Shown here in pieces: positions 10,910-21,384 of a stretch of 42,750 nt of DNA. Position 1 is the first letter of the stretch; each line of letters opens with the position of its first letter. Source of the stretch: Bacteroidota bacterium (GTDB lineage Bacteria > Bacteroidota > Ignavibacteria > Ignavibacteriales > Ignavibacteriaceae); contig JAKAKL010000097.1 in assembly GCA_021824565.1 (NCBI GenBank), forward strand, positions 1-42,750, read 5' to 3'. The position numbers were made by a program, and so were the translations under genes. Under the pieces are notes generated by a model. It ran no database searches. It had not been told where the DNA came from and saw only the letters and a list, made by a program, of their open reading frames with translations.

Positions 10910-13900
10910 TTAGAAAGTATATCTAACACCAAGCTGCATAGTCCAGCGAGAAGTAAGGTTATCGTAGTTCCATGCGAGGTTGTTGGCAGGAGCTCTGAAG
11001 CCAAAAACAGGCTTGTTAGTTGCCTTATCCATACCTTGATAAGAAACTACATTATAAGTATTATATCCACCACTTACATCATAACCCCAATTGCTGTCAA
11101 TAAGGTTGAGCACATTTAAAACATCTAAAGATATTTGAAATAAATGTCCGTTACTAAAAGCAGGGATTGTTTGAACGATTCTTAAATCCAATTCATTTCT
11201 CCATGGATATGTGGAGCCGTTTCTTGCCGCTATAGTACCGCGATGCGATGATAGGTAAGAGTTATTATTTATAAAGCTGTCAAATGAAGCATAAGTAGCT
11301 GCGGAGGCGGCGCTATAGACACCGCTTTTGTTTACGGTTCCTAATTCAATGTCGGCATCGTTTCTAGGAATATAGAAAAGATCGTTCCCATCAAACCCGT
11401 CTCCATTAAGGTCTCCGGTAACGGTATAAGAAATTGGTAAACCGGACTGACCGTTGTAATATAATGAAAAGCTTGTTGGGGCATTTCCAAAGAAATCTTG
11501 AGTATAGGTTACTGATGCAAAAATTCTATTTCTAATTTCAAAATCAGATGTAGTGAGAGAAGGATTATTTGGATCGTTAATAATAGGGTTATATCTCATT
11601 TGCGATTGAGCTTGAGAAGATAAAACGCCATTCTGATCAAAAGATCGTCCGTAAGTATATGCTACATTACCTGAAATACCGAAAGGAACATTTCTTTGAA
11701 GCTGAACAGTGAAATTATATTGATAACCTTTACTTGTATTAGTTAAATAATACATGCCAAAGAAATTGTTGTTGCCATTGTTTGTTCCTCCATAGAGTGG
11801 CCTTCCGTCTGGCAAGGTACCTTTAACGGGGTTAAGATTAATTTCTTTGTACAACATATCGTTTAAGTTTTTAGAATATAACGCTTCTACAGTTCCGGTA
11901 ATTCCGAATGGAAGTTGGCGGTCAACAGCTGCATCGAAACGAAGAAGTTGAGGCATTTTCAAATTAGGGTCAACAAGGTCTATTTCCGATTGGAATTTAG
12001 GAGCGCCAGTACCCGGGGCACCGACACCTGGCTGATTATTAGGATCAGCAGAAAATTGTGTTCCTGCACCTCCATCAACCTCTGCAATTAAAGTACCGGT
12101 ATTACCGTAGTTGTTTGACATCCAAACATAAGGCACACGACCAGTGAAAATACCAACACCACCTCTAACTTGTGTCTCATGTTCGCCATTTACGTCCCAA
12201 TTGAATCCGAGACGTGGTGACCATAAAATATTACCACTTGGGATGTTTGAGGTGCTGTAGCCGGGGAAGTAGTAGCTTACTGAATCGTTATAAGAAGGTT
12301 TGGTCGGGAAGAAAGGTATATCTAATCTTAATCCCAGTGTAATCTTTACATTGGGAAGAGCAGTGTATTCATCTTGAGCATAAAATCCGATTTGATTTAC
12401 ATTAAATTGAGCTGCTGGTTCCGGATCGCTAGTTCTTGATAATACTCTTTGATAGAACGAAGGATTATTGAAATTTAGTTGCGAAACATAATTAACTTTA
12501 TATTGATAATATCCCCAATATGAACGTATGAATAAATTCTTAAAAGAGAAGAATTCATTGTGAGTTCCAAAAGTAAGGATATTATTTCCAGTTATGTAAG
12601 TAAAATTGTCAGTGAATTCAAATATGCTTTGGTCTAGACTATTTGCTGAGGAATATCTATCGGTACCTGCATAAATTGTAAAACCGCCAGGCAGGACAAC
12701 GTTAATTTCAGGAAGACCTGAGCCGGTAGGACCGCGCTTATCACTAATCGAAGTATAACCTAAAATCAATTCGTTCGATATTTGATTTCCGAAATTACTA
12801 TTAAGTTGAAGAACGGTAGAATTCGTATTATTAGTTATTCGATAAAGATAACTGTCAAAGCTCATGGAATAAGTGCCGCTTCTATTGCCTAAGTTGTCAA
12901 TATAAGAATGGACATAGTTATTGCGAAGAGTTAGTTTATTATTTTCATCAAGGTTATAATCAAATCGCAAGAAAAATTTAGTACTTGGCTGGTTGGCATC
13001 AAAAGATGAATAACTCCCTGGGTTAAAACCTTTTGCAGAAAGAAGAGATGCTAAAGTATCTGCATTAGCCTGATTGCTTGCGTTGCCTTGTGGTCCCAAT
13101 GCTGTATTAGAAAGAGGGGTTGTATGTTGGGTTAATTCAAGGTTTGTAAAGAAGAATAGCTTATCTCTCATAATAGGTCCGCCAAGACGGAAGCCATATT
13201 GATATTCATTAAAATTTGCAAGTTTAGTTTTAAGAGTATCTGGGCTGACTCCAACTAAGCTTTGATTTCTACCGTAGCCATAAACTGAACCGCTAAACTG
13301 GTTGGTACCGCTGCGTGTAATGGCATTAATACCGCCGCCGGTAAAGCCGCCGTATCTAACATCATAAGGGGCAACTACAACCTGGAAAGATTGAATAGCA
13401 TCCAAACTTATTGGATTAGCTCCTGTTTGTCCGCCTGGTGTTCCGGAAGAACCGAGACCAAAAAGATCATTGTATTGTGTACCGTCAATTTGAATATTGT
13501 TGTAACGATTGTTCCTTCCGGCAGCTTGCATATTTGTTCCGCTAAATAAGGGAGAAAGTTTTGCAAAATTCTGGAATGTACGGCTGATTGTCGGTACTTC
13601 TTGAATTTGCTTTGCAGAAACATTCTCAAAAGAGCCGGTTCTGTCATTGCTGATTATTGGATTTCTATTTGCAGTTACTTGAACTTCTGAAAGTCTTACT
13701 TCAGAAGTAGACAATGTAAAATTAATTGTTTGGTTTTCACCTAATTCAAGATAGACGTTATCTCTTGTTTCAGATTTATATCCGACATAAGTAACTGTTA
13801 CCTTATATGGTCCGCCTACTCTTAAACCAAAAATATTATATTTTCCGTTCAGTCGTGAAGTAGTACCATATTGTGTGCCGGAAGGTTCGTGAACAGCCAT

Positions 13901-14053
13901 AATTGTAGCCGATGGTAACGGCTCGCCGTTTTGGTCTGTAACTGTTCCGCTTATAGATGCAGTGGTTACGCCTTGTGCAGATATATTTTGCGAAGCAAGG
14001 AATAACAAAGCAGCTATAATAAAGAAGGGAAGTTTAGTAATGTATAACTTCAT
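10910..14053 (-). CDS. Oar-like TonB-dependent outer-membrane receptor
   Basis: The 1047-residue protein has a signal peptide ending ASQNISAQ. A carboxypeptidase-regulatory-like beta-sandwich follows (about 27-115: ASISGTVTDQNGEPLPSATI). Next is a plug domain (about 130-260), with NNIQIDGTQYNDLFGLGSSG and YDVRYGGFTGGGINAITRSG. The rest is a long beta-barrel ending in the aromatic GVRYTF. This is the architecture of Oar-type receptors and related TonB-dependent proteins, which import or bind large substrates using TonB energy. No SusD partner is adjacent, so glycan uptake of the SusCD kind is not supported. A good ribosome site (AAGGAGA) lies seven bases before the ATG. The transcript ends at the hairpin 10857-10887. 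The substrate is unknown. Confidence 0.93.
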   Translation of the reverse strand: MKLYITKLPFFIIAALLFLASQNISAQGVTTASISGTVTDQNGEPLPSATIMAVHEPSGTQYGTTSRLNGKYNIFGLRVGGPYKVTVTYVGYKSETRDNVYLELGENQTINFTLSTSEVRLSEVQVTANRNPIISNDRTGSFENVSAKQIQEVPTISRTFQNFAKLSPLFSGTNMQAAGRNNRYNNIQIDGTQYNDLFGLGSSGTPGGQTGANPISLDAIQSFQVVVAPYDVRYGGFTGGGINAITRSGTNQFSGSVYGYGRNQSLVGVSPDTLKTKLANFNEYQYGFRLGGPIMRDKLFFFTNLELTQHTTPLSNTALGPQGNASNQANADTLASLLSAKGFNPGSYSSFDANQPSTKFFLRFDYNLDENNKLTLRNNYVHSYIDNLGNRSGTYSMSFDSYLYRITNNTNSTVLQLNSNFGNQISNELILGYTSISDKRGPTGSGLPEINVVLPGGFTIYAGTDRYSSANSLDQSIFEFTDNFTYITGNNILTFGTHNEFFSFKNLFIRSYWGYYQYKVNYVSQLNFNNPSFYQRVLSRTSDPEPAAQFNVNQIGFYAQDEYTALPNVKITLGLRLDIPFFPTKPSYNDSVSYYFPGYSTSNIPSGNILWSPRLGFNWDVNGEHETQVRGGVGIFTGRVPYVWMSNNYGNTGTLIAEVDGGAGTQFSADPNNQPGVGAPGTGAPKFQSEIDLVDPNLKMPQLLRFDAAVDRQLPFGITGTVEALYSKNLNDMLYKEINLNPVKGTLPDGRPLYGGTNNGNNNFFGMYYLTNTSKGYQYNFTVQLQRNVPFGISGNVAYTYGRSFDQNGVLSSQAQSQMRYNPIINDPNNPSLTTSDFEIRNRIFASVTYTQDFFGNAPTSFSLYYNGQSGLPISYTVTGDLNGDGFDGNDLFYIPRNDADIELGTVNKSGVYSAASAATYASFDSFINNNSYLSSHRGTIAARNGSTYPWRNELDLRIVQTIPAFSNGHLFQISLDVLNVLNLIDSNWGYDVSGGYNTYNVVSYQGMDKATNKPVFGFRAPANNLAWNYDNLTSRWTMQLGVRYTF

Positions 14054-14489
14054 AAGTTCTCCTTAATGATTATTAAAGTTATTAGTGATTTATTTTTTTT
14101 AGATAAGAAATTTTCTAAAATCTCTTTTATAAATTTAGAAGTGTATGTAACTATATCCAACATTAAAGCAATTTTTAACAATTTTTTAACTTGTAAGGGA
14201 GCCGAAAGAAGTCCTATGTCTCCCGGCGATTCCCAATTAATTTTTATAGAACGAGATAATACTTATGCGTGTCTTAAAATCATTATTCTTTTAGAGAGCC
14301 GGATAAATGTATCTTTAAGCATAGGTGAAATTATCAAAAATTTTTTTAGAAGGCAACAAATTAATATTAATTATTTTTTTGAAATCTATTTTGCCTAAAT
14401 AATTAAGGCGCGTGTAATTTAGCTCGTAAGATTTAATACTATTTATTTGTAAATTAAATGCGTAACAAAAATTATAAAAGAAAAATGCA
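14054..14489. other. Divergent intergenic region between receptor and histidine kinase
   Basis: These 436 bases must carry the promoters and leaders of the minus-strand receptor and the plus-strand kinase. The stretch is very AT-rich, apart from a GC-richer patch at 14195-14235 that can form a weak GGGAG/CTCCC hairpin (14197-14201 with 14220-14224). I recognise no riboswitch. A 110-codon plus-strand frame at 14066-14398 is of low complexity and has no family features; I do not call it a gene. Confidence 0.5.
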
Positions 14490-16259
14490 ATGACATTTCT
14501 CAAGGAAATAAAAAGCTTAAAAGTTGTATTCATATTTATCCTTATATTAATTGTAGGGATAGGCATTGCATCATACCGCAACGTAACGGAAGTATATGAA
14601 ACAGCGGAGTGGCGGGCTAATTCATATAATATACTTACGTTCATAGAAGATTTAAAGACTCAAATTGTCGGAGTGGAGGAATTCCAGCGTAATTATATTA
14701 TTACCGGCGATTCGAGTTATCTCAAATCTTTTCATCGCGGTATTACCAATGAGAAAGTTGATCTTAATAATCTTAGAATTTTATTCCATGATAACGTACA
14801 GCAGCTTAGCAGAGTTGACGCATTAGATTCTTTGATTGCAGTTAGGAATATTAATCTTACAAATACAATTACTGTCCGTGAAAAAAGCAGCTATGCAAAA
14901 GCTATGGACTTGCTCCGTGAAAGAATCGAGAGAAAATCTATGGACCGCATCTCCGAAGCGGTCTCGGTTATTCACGCAGAAGAATATAATTCGCTTCACA
15001 GAAACGATCTCGCGCTTGTTGTCAATGTTAGGAACACTTTCTTCACAATTATAGGCGGAACCGTCGTTAGCTGTATAATTTTTCTGACAGTATTTTATTT
15101 ATTGGATAAGGAAATAGGCGTAAGAAAGAAAGCAGAACAGGACATCAGAAGAGAGATGGAATTTTCCGACCGCCTATTAAATAGCAGCATTGACGGAATT
15201 ATAGCTTTTGATAGGAACTGCAGATATACGTTGTGGAACCCCGGCATGGAAGCGATGACGGGAATTAATAAATCGGAAACCATAGGTAAAGTTGCTTTCG
15301 ATGTTTTACCTTTTTTAAAAGAGATAGGTGAAGACAGGTTTTTCTATGAAACGCTCGACGGCAAATCTGTTATCGCTAAAGACAGATGGTTCTATATTCC
15401 CGAGACGGAGCGGGAAGGATATTTCGAAGCATATTACTCGCCCATATTAGACTTGAAGAAAAATGTTGTAGGCGGGCTTGCGATTGTAAGAGACAGTACG
15501 CAAAGGAAATTTGCGCTTGAAGCTTTGGAGCGGGCTAAGGATGAGCTTGAAAAAAGAGTTGCCGAAAGAACTGCGGCTCTAACTAAGTTGAATGAAGATT
15601 TGAGGAATGAAATAATTGAAAGGAAAAAAGCCGAAGAAATAATTAACGCCTCACTCCACGAAAAAATGATTTTGCTTAGAGAAATCCACCACCGCGTCAA
15701 AAACAATTTACAGGTAATTTCAAGTTTGTTGAATCTTCAATCGGGATATATCGAAGATAAAAAGTCCCTTGAGATTTTCAGGGAAAGCCAAAACAGAATT
15801 AGATCCATGGCGTTGATTCATGAGAAGCTTTACCAGTCCAAAGACCTGAACAAGATCGAGTTTGCAGAATATATAAGATCGCTGACAAGAGACTTGTTTG
15901 ATTCATATAACATAAGCCCTAGAAGAATTTTATTGAAGATAGAGATGCAGAAAACATATCTTGAAATCGACAAAGCCATTCTATGCGGATTAATTATTAA
16001 TGAACTCGTGTCGAACTCATTTAAGCATGCATTCCCGGATGGAAGCAGCGGCGAAATTTTCATAAGCCTTTCTTCCGAAGGAGAAAAATATTTTTTGATA
16101 TACAAGGATAACGGAGTTGGTTTCCCGGATAAGATGGATTTTAAGAAAAGTAATTCACTTGGCTTGCAGCTCGTAACCACATTGACAAATCAACTTGGCG
16201 GCGATATCTCTCTTGAGAAAAACGGCTACACTGAATTTAAAATAATATTTACGGCTTAG
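14490..16259 (+). CDS. Sensor histidine kinase: CHASE3, PAS, HisKA_2 and HATPase
   Basis: A transmembrane helix at about residues 9-27 is followed by a CHASE3-type helical sensor region (roughly 30-180, with [16 protein letters not shown]). A second helix (about 184-206) then leads into the cytoplasm. A PAS domain follows (about 225-340: [20 protein letters not shown]), then a coiled coil (345-385). The dimerisation helix carries [20 protein letters not shown], the phospho-acceptor box of the HisKA_2 family. The ATPase domain shows the N-box ([17 protein letters not shown]) and G1 box (DNGVGFPD). It probably senses a signal in the periplasm or membrane and phosphorylates a response regulator encoded elsewhere, since none lies beside it. 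The stop codon overlaps the end of the convergent small gene by four bases. Confidence 0.93.
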   Translation: MTFLKEIKSLKVVFIFILILIVGIGIASYRNVTEVYETAEWRANSYNILTFIEDLKTQIVGVEEFQRNYIITGDSSYLKSFHRGITNEKVDLNNLRILFHDNVQQLSRVDALDSLIAVRNINLTNTITVREKSSYAKAMDLLRERIERKSMDRISEAVSVIHAEEYNSLHRNDLALVVNVRNTFFTIIGGTVVSCIIFLTVFYLLDKEIGVRKKAEQDIRREMEFSDRLLNSSIDGIIAFDRNCRYTLWNPGMEAMTGINKSETIGKVAFDVLPFLKEIGEDRFFYETLDGKSVIAKDRWFYIPETEREGYFEAYYSPILDLKKNVVGGLAIVRDSTQRKFALEALERAKDELEKRVAERTAALTKLNEDLRNEIIERKKAEEIINASLHEKMILLREIHHRVKNNLQVISSLLNLQSGYIEDKKSLEIFRESQNRIRSMALIHEKLYQSKDLNKIEFAEYIRSLTRDLFDSYNISPRRILLKIEMQKTYLEIDKAILCGLIINELVSNSFKHAFPDGSSGEIFISLSSEGEKYFLIYKDNGVGFPDKMDFKKSNSLGLQLVTTLTNQLGGDISLEKNGYTEFKIIFTA

Positions 16260-16594
16260 TTCTTCTTTTTCTCATCCGAATTTATTTCTTTTACCAGACC
16301 TTCCCACCATTCATCTTTAACAATCTGGAATTTGGATTTTTGTCTCTTATCTAAATAGCTTTCAATCTTGGTTAAGATGGAAGAAGTTTCAAGATCGTTT
16401 TTATCATTAAGCCACGTTATCACTGCTTTAGTAATCTGCTCCGACTCCTCGTCGTTAAGTAATATTTTTTGCTGCAGCAGCGAGACACCGCTCTTTACAG
16501 TCGAATCAACTTTAGCGGCATCAGAATTTTTTTGCGCATATAAAGCAGCCGCCGAAACGATAACCGCTATAAATAATACTCTAATATGGCTCAT
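16256..16594 (-). CDS. Small secreted helical protein, function unknown
   Basis: This 112-residue protein starts with a clear signal peptide ([16 protein letters not shown]), so it is periplasmic or exported. The mature part is predicted to be mostly alpha-helical and is charged. A stretch near the end, [19 protein letters not shown], resembles the repeated helix of Spy/CpxP-type periplasmic chaperones (L-x-x-x-Q-x-x-x-F), but the match is too weak to name it. An AGGA ribosome site lies upstream of the ATG. Its 3' end overlaps the histidine kinase stop by four bases tail to tail, so the two genes are not in one operon. A role in envelope stress is speculation. Confidence 0.7.
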   Translation of the reverse strand: MSHIRVLFIAVIVSAAALYAQKNSDAAKVDSTVKSGVSLLQQKILLNDEESEQITKAVITWLNDKNDLETSSILTKIESYLDKRQKSKFQIVKDEWWEGLVKEINSDEKKKN

Positions 16595-16742
16595 TAATTT
16601 ATCCTTTCCTTAAGCACTGGAAAACCTACTACAATATTTTTGATAATTCAACTTAGAAAAAAATCAGGACAGTAAAAACAATTAATGATTGTGCGGATTA
16701 TTCTGAAAAGCGGAACATGCCGTATATAAATCAAAAAGATAA

Positions 16743-18533
16743 CTAAACTGCCTTAGAAATTTCCTGATCTTTATACTGAAGCTGATACAGTTTGTAATAT
16801 ATCCCTTTCTTTGCAAGAAGTTCCTGGTGGTTTCCGGTTTCTCTTATCTCGCCCTTGTGCATTACTATTATTTTGTCAGCGCTTTGTATCGTCGAAAGTC
16901 TATGAGCTATCACAATTGCAGTTCTGCCTACAAGCAGCTTTTCAATTGCTTTCTGAATTATTATCTCTGTTTCCGTGTCAACGCTTGAGGTCGCTTCGTC
17001 CAGAATTAAAATGTGCGGATCGAAGGCAAGCGCGCGCGCGAATGAAATTAATTGCTTTTGTCCAACGCTTAAAGTAGAGCCGCGTTCCTTAACCGCTTCA
17101 TCATACTTGTCCGGCAGCTGCTCTATAAATCTATCCGCTCCGACAAGCTTTGCGGCTTCCTTTATTTTATCAAGCGGTATATCCTCATTGTTCATGCTAA
17201 TATTTGAGCGTATAGTGCCGGAAAATAAATAAACATCCTGAAGTACAATTGAAATATATTTTCTTAAATCTTTCTTGTCTAATGTTTTTATATCTACTCC
17301 ATCGACAAGTATTTTTCCTTTTTGGATATCGTAAAATCTCGATAGGATATTTATCAAGCTAGTTTTACCAGCGCCAGTGTGCCCTACAATTGCTACGGTT
17401 TCCCCGGGGTTTATCTTCAGCGAAATATTTTTTAAGACATATTCATCGTTGTTATATGCAAAGGATACGTCTTTAAATTCTATTTCTCCCTTAACGTCTT
17501 TTAATTCTTCGGATTTCTCCGGGTTATTTATAAAAGTTTGATTGTCGAGCAGCTTAAAAATTCTTTCCGAAGAAGCCATTGCTGTTTGAAGTATGTTGTA
17601 CTTTTCCGAAAGATCTCTTATTGGTCTAAAGAACATATCCGTTAGTTGTATAAACGCAACAAGCACGCCGAAAGAAAGGCTGCTTCTAATGATCTCGCCG
17701 CCGCCGTACCATATTATTAGTGCGGTCGCCGTTGAGCTAATTAATTCCACCGCCGGATAGAAGATCGAATAATAAAGGTTTGACTGGATATTCGCTTCCC
17801 TGTAATCTTTATTTATGTTAAGGAACTTTCCCAGCTCGATTTTTTCTTTATGAAATATCTGCACGATGTTCATGCCGGTAATATGTTCCTGCATGTACGA
17901 GTTCAACCTTGCAAGATGCAGTCTAACGTTGCGGTATGAGTTCCTAACTTTTCTTCTAAATAAGAACGTAACGTAAAATAAGATCGGCAGTACGGATAAT
18001 GTAACAAGCGACAGCTTCACGTCCATGAAGAACATAAACACAAGAATCCACACAACCGTAAATACATCACTGAAGACCATTACTATTCCGGATGAGAACA
18101 AATCGTTTAGCGATTCGATATCGTTCGTTACCCTCGTTACTATTCTTCCGATGGGCGTCTTATCAAAAAATTTCAAAGCTAACTTTTGCGTATGCGTAAA
18201 GATCTGTGTGCGGAGATCGAAAATAGTTTTCTGTCCCAGATACTGTGTGTAATAAGTAAGAAAGTATTGAATAACAGCCTGGAAAAGCAGCGAGCCTAAT
18301 AAAAGCATACAGATAGTTAAAAGTCCGCTGTAGTTTGAATGAGCTATGTACTTATCTATCGCTATCTTTATCAAATAAGGGCGCAGTGGTCCCAGAGCGG
18401 CAACAACTATATTAAAGAAGATAGCAGAGATTACATATTTCTTGTAAGGCTTAACGTAGCCTAGGAGCCGCCGCATTAATTTCGCGTCGTAGGCTTTTCC
18501 AAGTATTTCTTCATCAATATTTTCTGTCGCCAT
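16743..18533 (-). CDS. ABC exporter half-transporter, catalytically competent subunit
   Basis: A six-helix type IV membrane domain (about residues 25-320) is joined to an ATPase domain (340-590). Walker A is GHTGAGKT, the signature is LSVGQKQL and Walker B is ILILDEATSSVDT with the catalytic Glu, followed by the IAHRLSTIQSADKI H-loop. The upstream half-transporter (19553-21301) has the complementary pattern: LSGGQKQR and a Walker B that ends in Asp. This is the arrangement of heterodimeric exporters such as BmrCD and TM287/288, in which one ATP site is normal and the other degenerate. The start lies one base after the stop of the dehydrogenase gene, so the three genes are cotranscribed. The substrate is unknown; drug or lipid export is typical of the family. 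Confidence 0.93.
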   Translation of the reverse strand: MATENIDEEILGKAYDAKLMRRLLGYVKPYKKYVISAIFFNIVVAALGPLRPYLIKIAIDKYIAHSNYSGLLTICMLLLGSLLFQAVIQYFLTYYTQYLGQKTIFDLRTQIFTHTQKLALKFFDKTPIGRIVTRVTNDIESLNDLFSSGIVMVFSDVFTVVWILVFMFFMDVKLSLVTLSVLPILFYVTFLFRRKVRNSYRNVRLHLARLNSYMQEHITGMNIVQIFHKEKIELGKFLNINKDYREANIQSNLYYSIFYPAVELISSTATALIIWYGGGEIIRSSLSFGVLVAFIQLTDMFFRPIRDLSEKYNILQTAMASSERIFKLLDNQTFINNPEKSEELKDVKGEIEFKDVSFAYNNDEYVLKNISLKINPGETVAIVGHTGAGKTSLINILSRFYDIQKGKILVDGVDIKTLDKKDLRKYISIVLQDVYLFSGTIRSNISMNNEDIPLDKIKEAAKLVGADRFIEQLPDKYDEAVKERGSTLSVGQKQLISFARALAFDPHILILDEATSSVDTETEIIIQKAIEKLLVGRTAIVIAHRLSTIQSADKIIVMHKGEIRETGNHQELLAKKGIYYKLYQLQYKDQEISKAV

Positions 18534-18534
18534 A

Positions 18535-19545
18535 CTAAATTACCTTGTGATAATTTTTCCCCGCTAAAAATGATTTTATATTTTCAACTGTCGTATCCAT
18601 AATTCTCTCGACTGCTTCAGCAGAATCAAAAGCCATGTGTGGGGTTATAATAACGTTCTCTCTTCTCAATAAAATATTTCTTCTTAATAAAACTTCCAGG
18701 TGTTCTACAGAAACATTCTTTGTGAGCATCTGGTTTTCTTCTTTCAAAAGATCTTCGCCTTCAAAAACATCAAGTCCTGCGCCGCCGAAAATATTATTAT
18801 CAATAGCATAGTAAAGCGCTTGCGGCTCAATTACTCCGCTTCTTGCAGTATTGATAAACAAAGCGTTTTTCTTTACAAGATTAATATTCCCCATATTGAT
18901 TAAATGATGCGTATACTGGTTATAAGGGCAGTGCATAGTTATTATGTCTGAATTCTTTAGCAGTTCTTCAAGCGAAACATATTGAAAGTCCAGAAGCTCA
19001 GTTAATATATGGTTCGGCTTGGGATCATGAGTAATAACTTTCATCCCGAAACCTTTGGCAATTTTTATTACGTGCACGCCGATGCTTCCAGCGCCAATAA
19101 CGCCGAGAGTTTTTCCTTTCAGATCAAAACCCTGAAGTCCGTTCAGAGCGAAATCATTTCTTGTGGTTCTTACATAAGCTTTGTGAATGTTCCGCGAAAG
19201 TGCAAGTATCAGCGCGAAGGTATGTTCTGCAACAGTATTCTCACCGTAATACGGAACATTTGCAACCGAAATATTCTTTGACTGAGCTTTCTTAACATCT
19301 ATATGATTAAAGCCCGTGCTTCGCGTAGCAATCAGCTTTAGCTTTTTCGCTTTCTCTAAAACTTTAGCGTTTATTTCAGAATAAATAAAAGGAGATATTA
19401 TGACCGCGCCTGAAATAGAATTAGAATTAACTTCATTCAATTCGCCTGGATAAAAAGTAAGCTCAAAGCTTTTATCAAATTTTTTCTTAAGATATCTTTT
19501 TTCCTTATCGGTCGTTTCAAAAAATATTATTGGTGTTAAAGCCAT
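18535..19545 (-). CDS. D-isomer-specific 2-hydroxyacid dehydrogenase
   Basis: The enzyme reduces a 2-oxoacid to a D-2-hydroxyacid with NADH, or the reverse. The nucleotide fold carries GVIGAGSIGVHVIKIAKGFG (G-x-G-x-x-G) and the following strand ends in Asp, which favours NAD over NADP. The catalytic triad is visible: Arg in NTARSGVIEPQAL, Glu in GLDVFEGED and His in ITPHMAFDSAEA. The protein is 336 residues, about the size of D-lactate dehydrogenase, and the ENTVAEHTFALILALSRNIH segment resembles that group. A GAGGA ribosome site precedes the ATG. It lies seven bases after one ABC half-transporter gene and one base before the other, an unusual position that implies coregulation. Its substrate is not certain. 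Confidence 0.9.
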   Translation of the reverse strand: MALTPIIFFETTDKEKRYLKKKFDKSFELTFYPGELNEVNSNSISGAVIISPFIYSEINAKVLEKAKKLKLIATRSTGFNHIDVKKAQSKNISVANVPYYGENTVAEHTFALILALSRNIHKAYVRTTRNDFALNGLQGFDLKGKTLGVIGAGSIGVHVIKIAKGFGMKVITHDPKPNHILTELLDFQYVSLEELLKNSDIITMHCPYNQYTHHLINMGNINLVKKNALFINTARSGVIEPQALYYAIDNNIFGGAGLDVFEGEDLLKEENQMLTKNVSVEHLEVLLRRNILLRRENVIITPHMAFDSAEAVERIMDTTVENIKSFLAGKNYHKVI

Positions 19546-19552
19546 TTATTCC

Positions 19553-21301
19553 TCAGTTTAATTCTTCCAGTTCCTTTTCAAGAAGCTGTTTGTAATGCAG
19601 ATCGGCGTATATTCCGTCTAGCGCGACAAGCTCATCGTGTGTTCCTTGTTCGGCAATTTCGCCTTCAGAAAGGACAATGATTTTATCAGCGTCTTTAACA
19701 GTCGATATTCTGTGACTTATAATTATGCTTGTCCTGTTCTTCATGAACTCTTTAAGGCTCTTCAATATTTCTTCTTCGGTATTTGTGTCGACCGCGGAGA
19801 AAGAATCGTCCAGTATTAATATTTTAGGATCGATTGCTAAGGCTCTCGCAAGACAAGCTCTCTGCTTTTGACCGCCCGACAAAGTAATTCCTCTCTCACC
19901 CATAATCGTTTCATAGCCCTGCGGAAAAGTTTCAACATCTTTATCAAAGTGCGCTATCCTCGATGACTCTATAACTTTAGCTTGACTAATATCTCTTAGT
20001 CCGTATGTTATATTATTTGCGATTGTATCCGAAAATAAAAATGATTCTTGCTGAACGACTCCGATTTTAGTCCGTAGTATTTCTAACGGGATCGATTTAA
20101 CATTTTCCCCATCAATTGAGACTTCGCCTTCTATGCAGTCATAAAGGCGCGGGATCAGGTTGATGAAAGAAGTTTTTCCTTCGCCAGTGTAGCCCATAAT
20201 TGCAAGTGTCGTCCCAGCCGGAATTTTTAGATTAATATTCTTTAAAACGTACCGAAGGTTTTCATTATATCTGAAAGAAACATTATCAAACTTAATTTCT
20301 CCCTTAATGTCTTTAATAGAATGATTTGTCTTTTCGTCATCTTTGATTTCATAAGGCTCGGCAAAAATTTTATTTAATCTCTTCATGCTTGCCTCTGCCT
20401 GCTGAACCATATTTATAACCCATCCGAAAGCGATAACAGGCCAGGTAAGTATTCCGAGGTAAGCTATAAATGCAGTCAGATCGCCAAGATTAAAATTTCC
20501 ATGTATAATTCTTACACCGCCGAACCAGATAATTATAATTACAGAAAGACCTGTTATCAAAAACAATACTGGTTGTAGGAATGCCTGTATCCTGATCATT
20601 TCCATGTTGCGGTTCTGATAATCTTTACTGAGTTTTTTAAACTGTTTTATTTCATTCTCTTCGCGGACGTATGATTTAATTACCCGGATGCCGGCAAAAT
20701 TTTCCTGGGCTTTTGTCGTCAGCTCTGAAAACTTCTCTTGAATAAGCGTAAACTTTTCATGGATTAACTTACCGATCTTATAAACAAGCACGGAAAGGAA
20801 CGGCAAAGGTATTAATGAATAAAATGTAAGAGTCGGGCTCAACGAAATCATTACGGCAATAGTAATAATTAATCTAATCACAGTATCCGTTGAGTACATA
20901 ACCGCGGGACCGAGAAAAGACCTCACTGCATTAACATCATTTGTCGCATGCGCCATTACGTTGCCGGTGGAATTATTCTGAAAATATCGCATCGGCAATT
21001 TTTGAATATGCGTCCAGAAATCCTCTCTTAAGTCGTATTCAATTTCTCTTGAGACGACGATTATCATCTGCCTTATAAGATATCTGAAGAAACCAGCAAA
21101 GAGGGAAGCAGAAACTATTAATACTGCATAATGGATTAATACTCCAATTGTTATTTTACTCGTGAGGGCGTTGATCGCATCTTTAATAATCAATGGGATA
21201 TAAATTGAACCAGCGTTTGACAGTATTATAAACAACACTCCAAACAGAAGTTTGGCTTTATATCTAAGAAAATATTTTTTTAGTGTGAATAAGTTTTTCA
21301 T
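19553..21301 (-). CDS. ABC exporter half-transporter, degenerate-site subunit
   Basis: This 582-residue fusion of a six-helix membrane domain and an ATPase is the first gene of the three-gene unit. Walker A is MGYTGEGKT and the signature is LSGGQKQR. Walker B reads ILILDDSFSAVDT, with Asp where the catalytic Glu should be, and the H-loop is ISHRISTVKDADKI. The Asp substitution marks the non-hydrolysing site of heterodimeric exporters. Its perfect LSGGQ would complete the active site of the partner encoded at 16743-18533. The ATG at 21301 is the first good start, and the 83 bases to the serS stop hold no clear promoter, so readthrough from leuS-serS is possible. Confidence 0.93.
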   Translation of the reverse strand: MKNLFTLKKYFLRYKAKLLFGVLFIILSNAGSIYIPLIIKDAINALTSKITIGVLIHYAVLIVSASLFAGFFRYLIRQMIIVVSREIEYDLREDFWTHIQKLPMRYFQNNSTGNVMAHATNDVNAVRSFLGPAVMYSTDTVIRLIITIAVMISLSPTLTFYSLIPLPFLSVLVYKIGKLIHEKFTLIQEKFSELTTKAQENFAGIRVIKSYVREENEIKQFKKLSKDYQNRNMEMIRIQAFLQPVLFLITGLSVIIIIWFGGVRIIHGNFNLGDLTAFIAYLGILTWPVIAFGWVINMVQQAEASMKRLNKIFAEPYEIKDDEKTNHSIKDIKGEIKFDNVSFRYNENLRYVLKNINLKIPAGTTLAIMGYTGEGKTSFINLIPRLYDCIEGEVSIDGENVKSIPLEILRTKIGVVQQESFLFSDTIANNITYGLRDISQAKVIESSRIAHFDKDVETFPQGYETIMGERGITLSGGQKQRACLARALAIDPKILILDDSFSAVDTNTEEEILKSLKEFMKNRTSIIISHRISTVKDADKIIVLSEGEIAEQGTHDELVALDGIYADLHYKQLLEKELEELN

Positions 21302-21384
21302 AAACTATTTTTGACTGATAAATAAATCCGTCCGCACGGAAATATTTTAATTTAAATGTCTAGAATCATTTGGACAAAATAATC

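Noticed and set aside
14197-14224. GC-richer patch with a GGGAG/CTCCC hairpin considered as a riboswitch in the receptor leader.
   Set aside because: Only a 5-bp stem and none of the conserved cores of cobalamin, SAM or c-di-GMP riboswitches that I can recall.
14066-14398. Plus-strand frame of 110 codons upstream of the histidine kinase.
   Set aside because: AT-rich low-complexity translation, no ribosome site, and it occupies the divergent promoter region.
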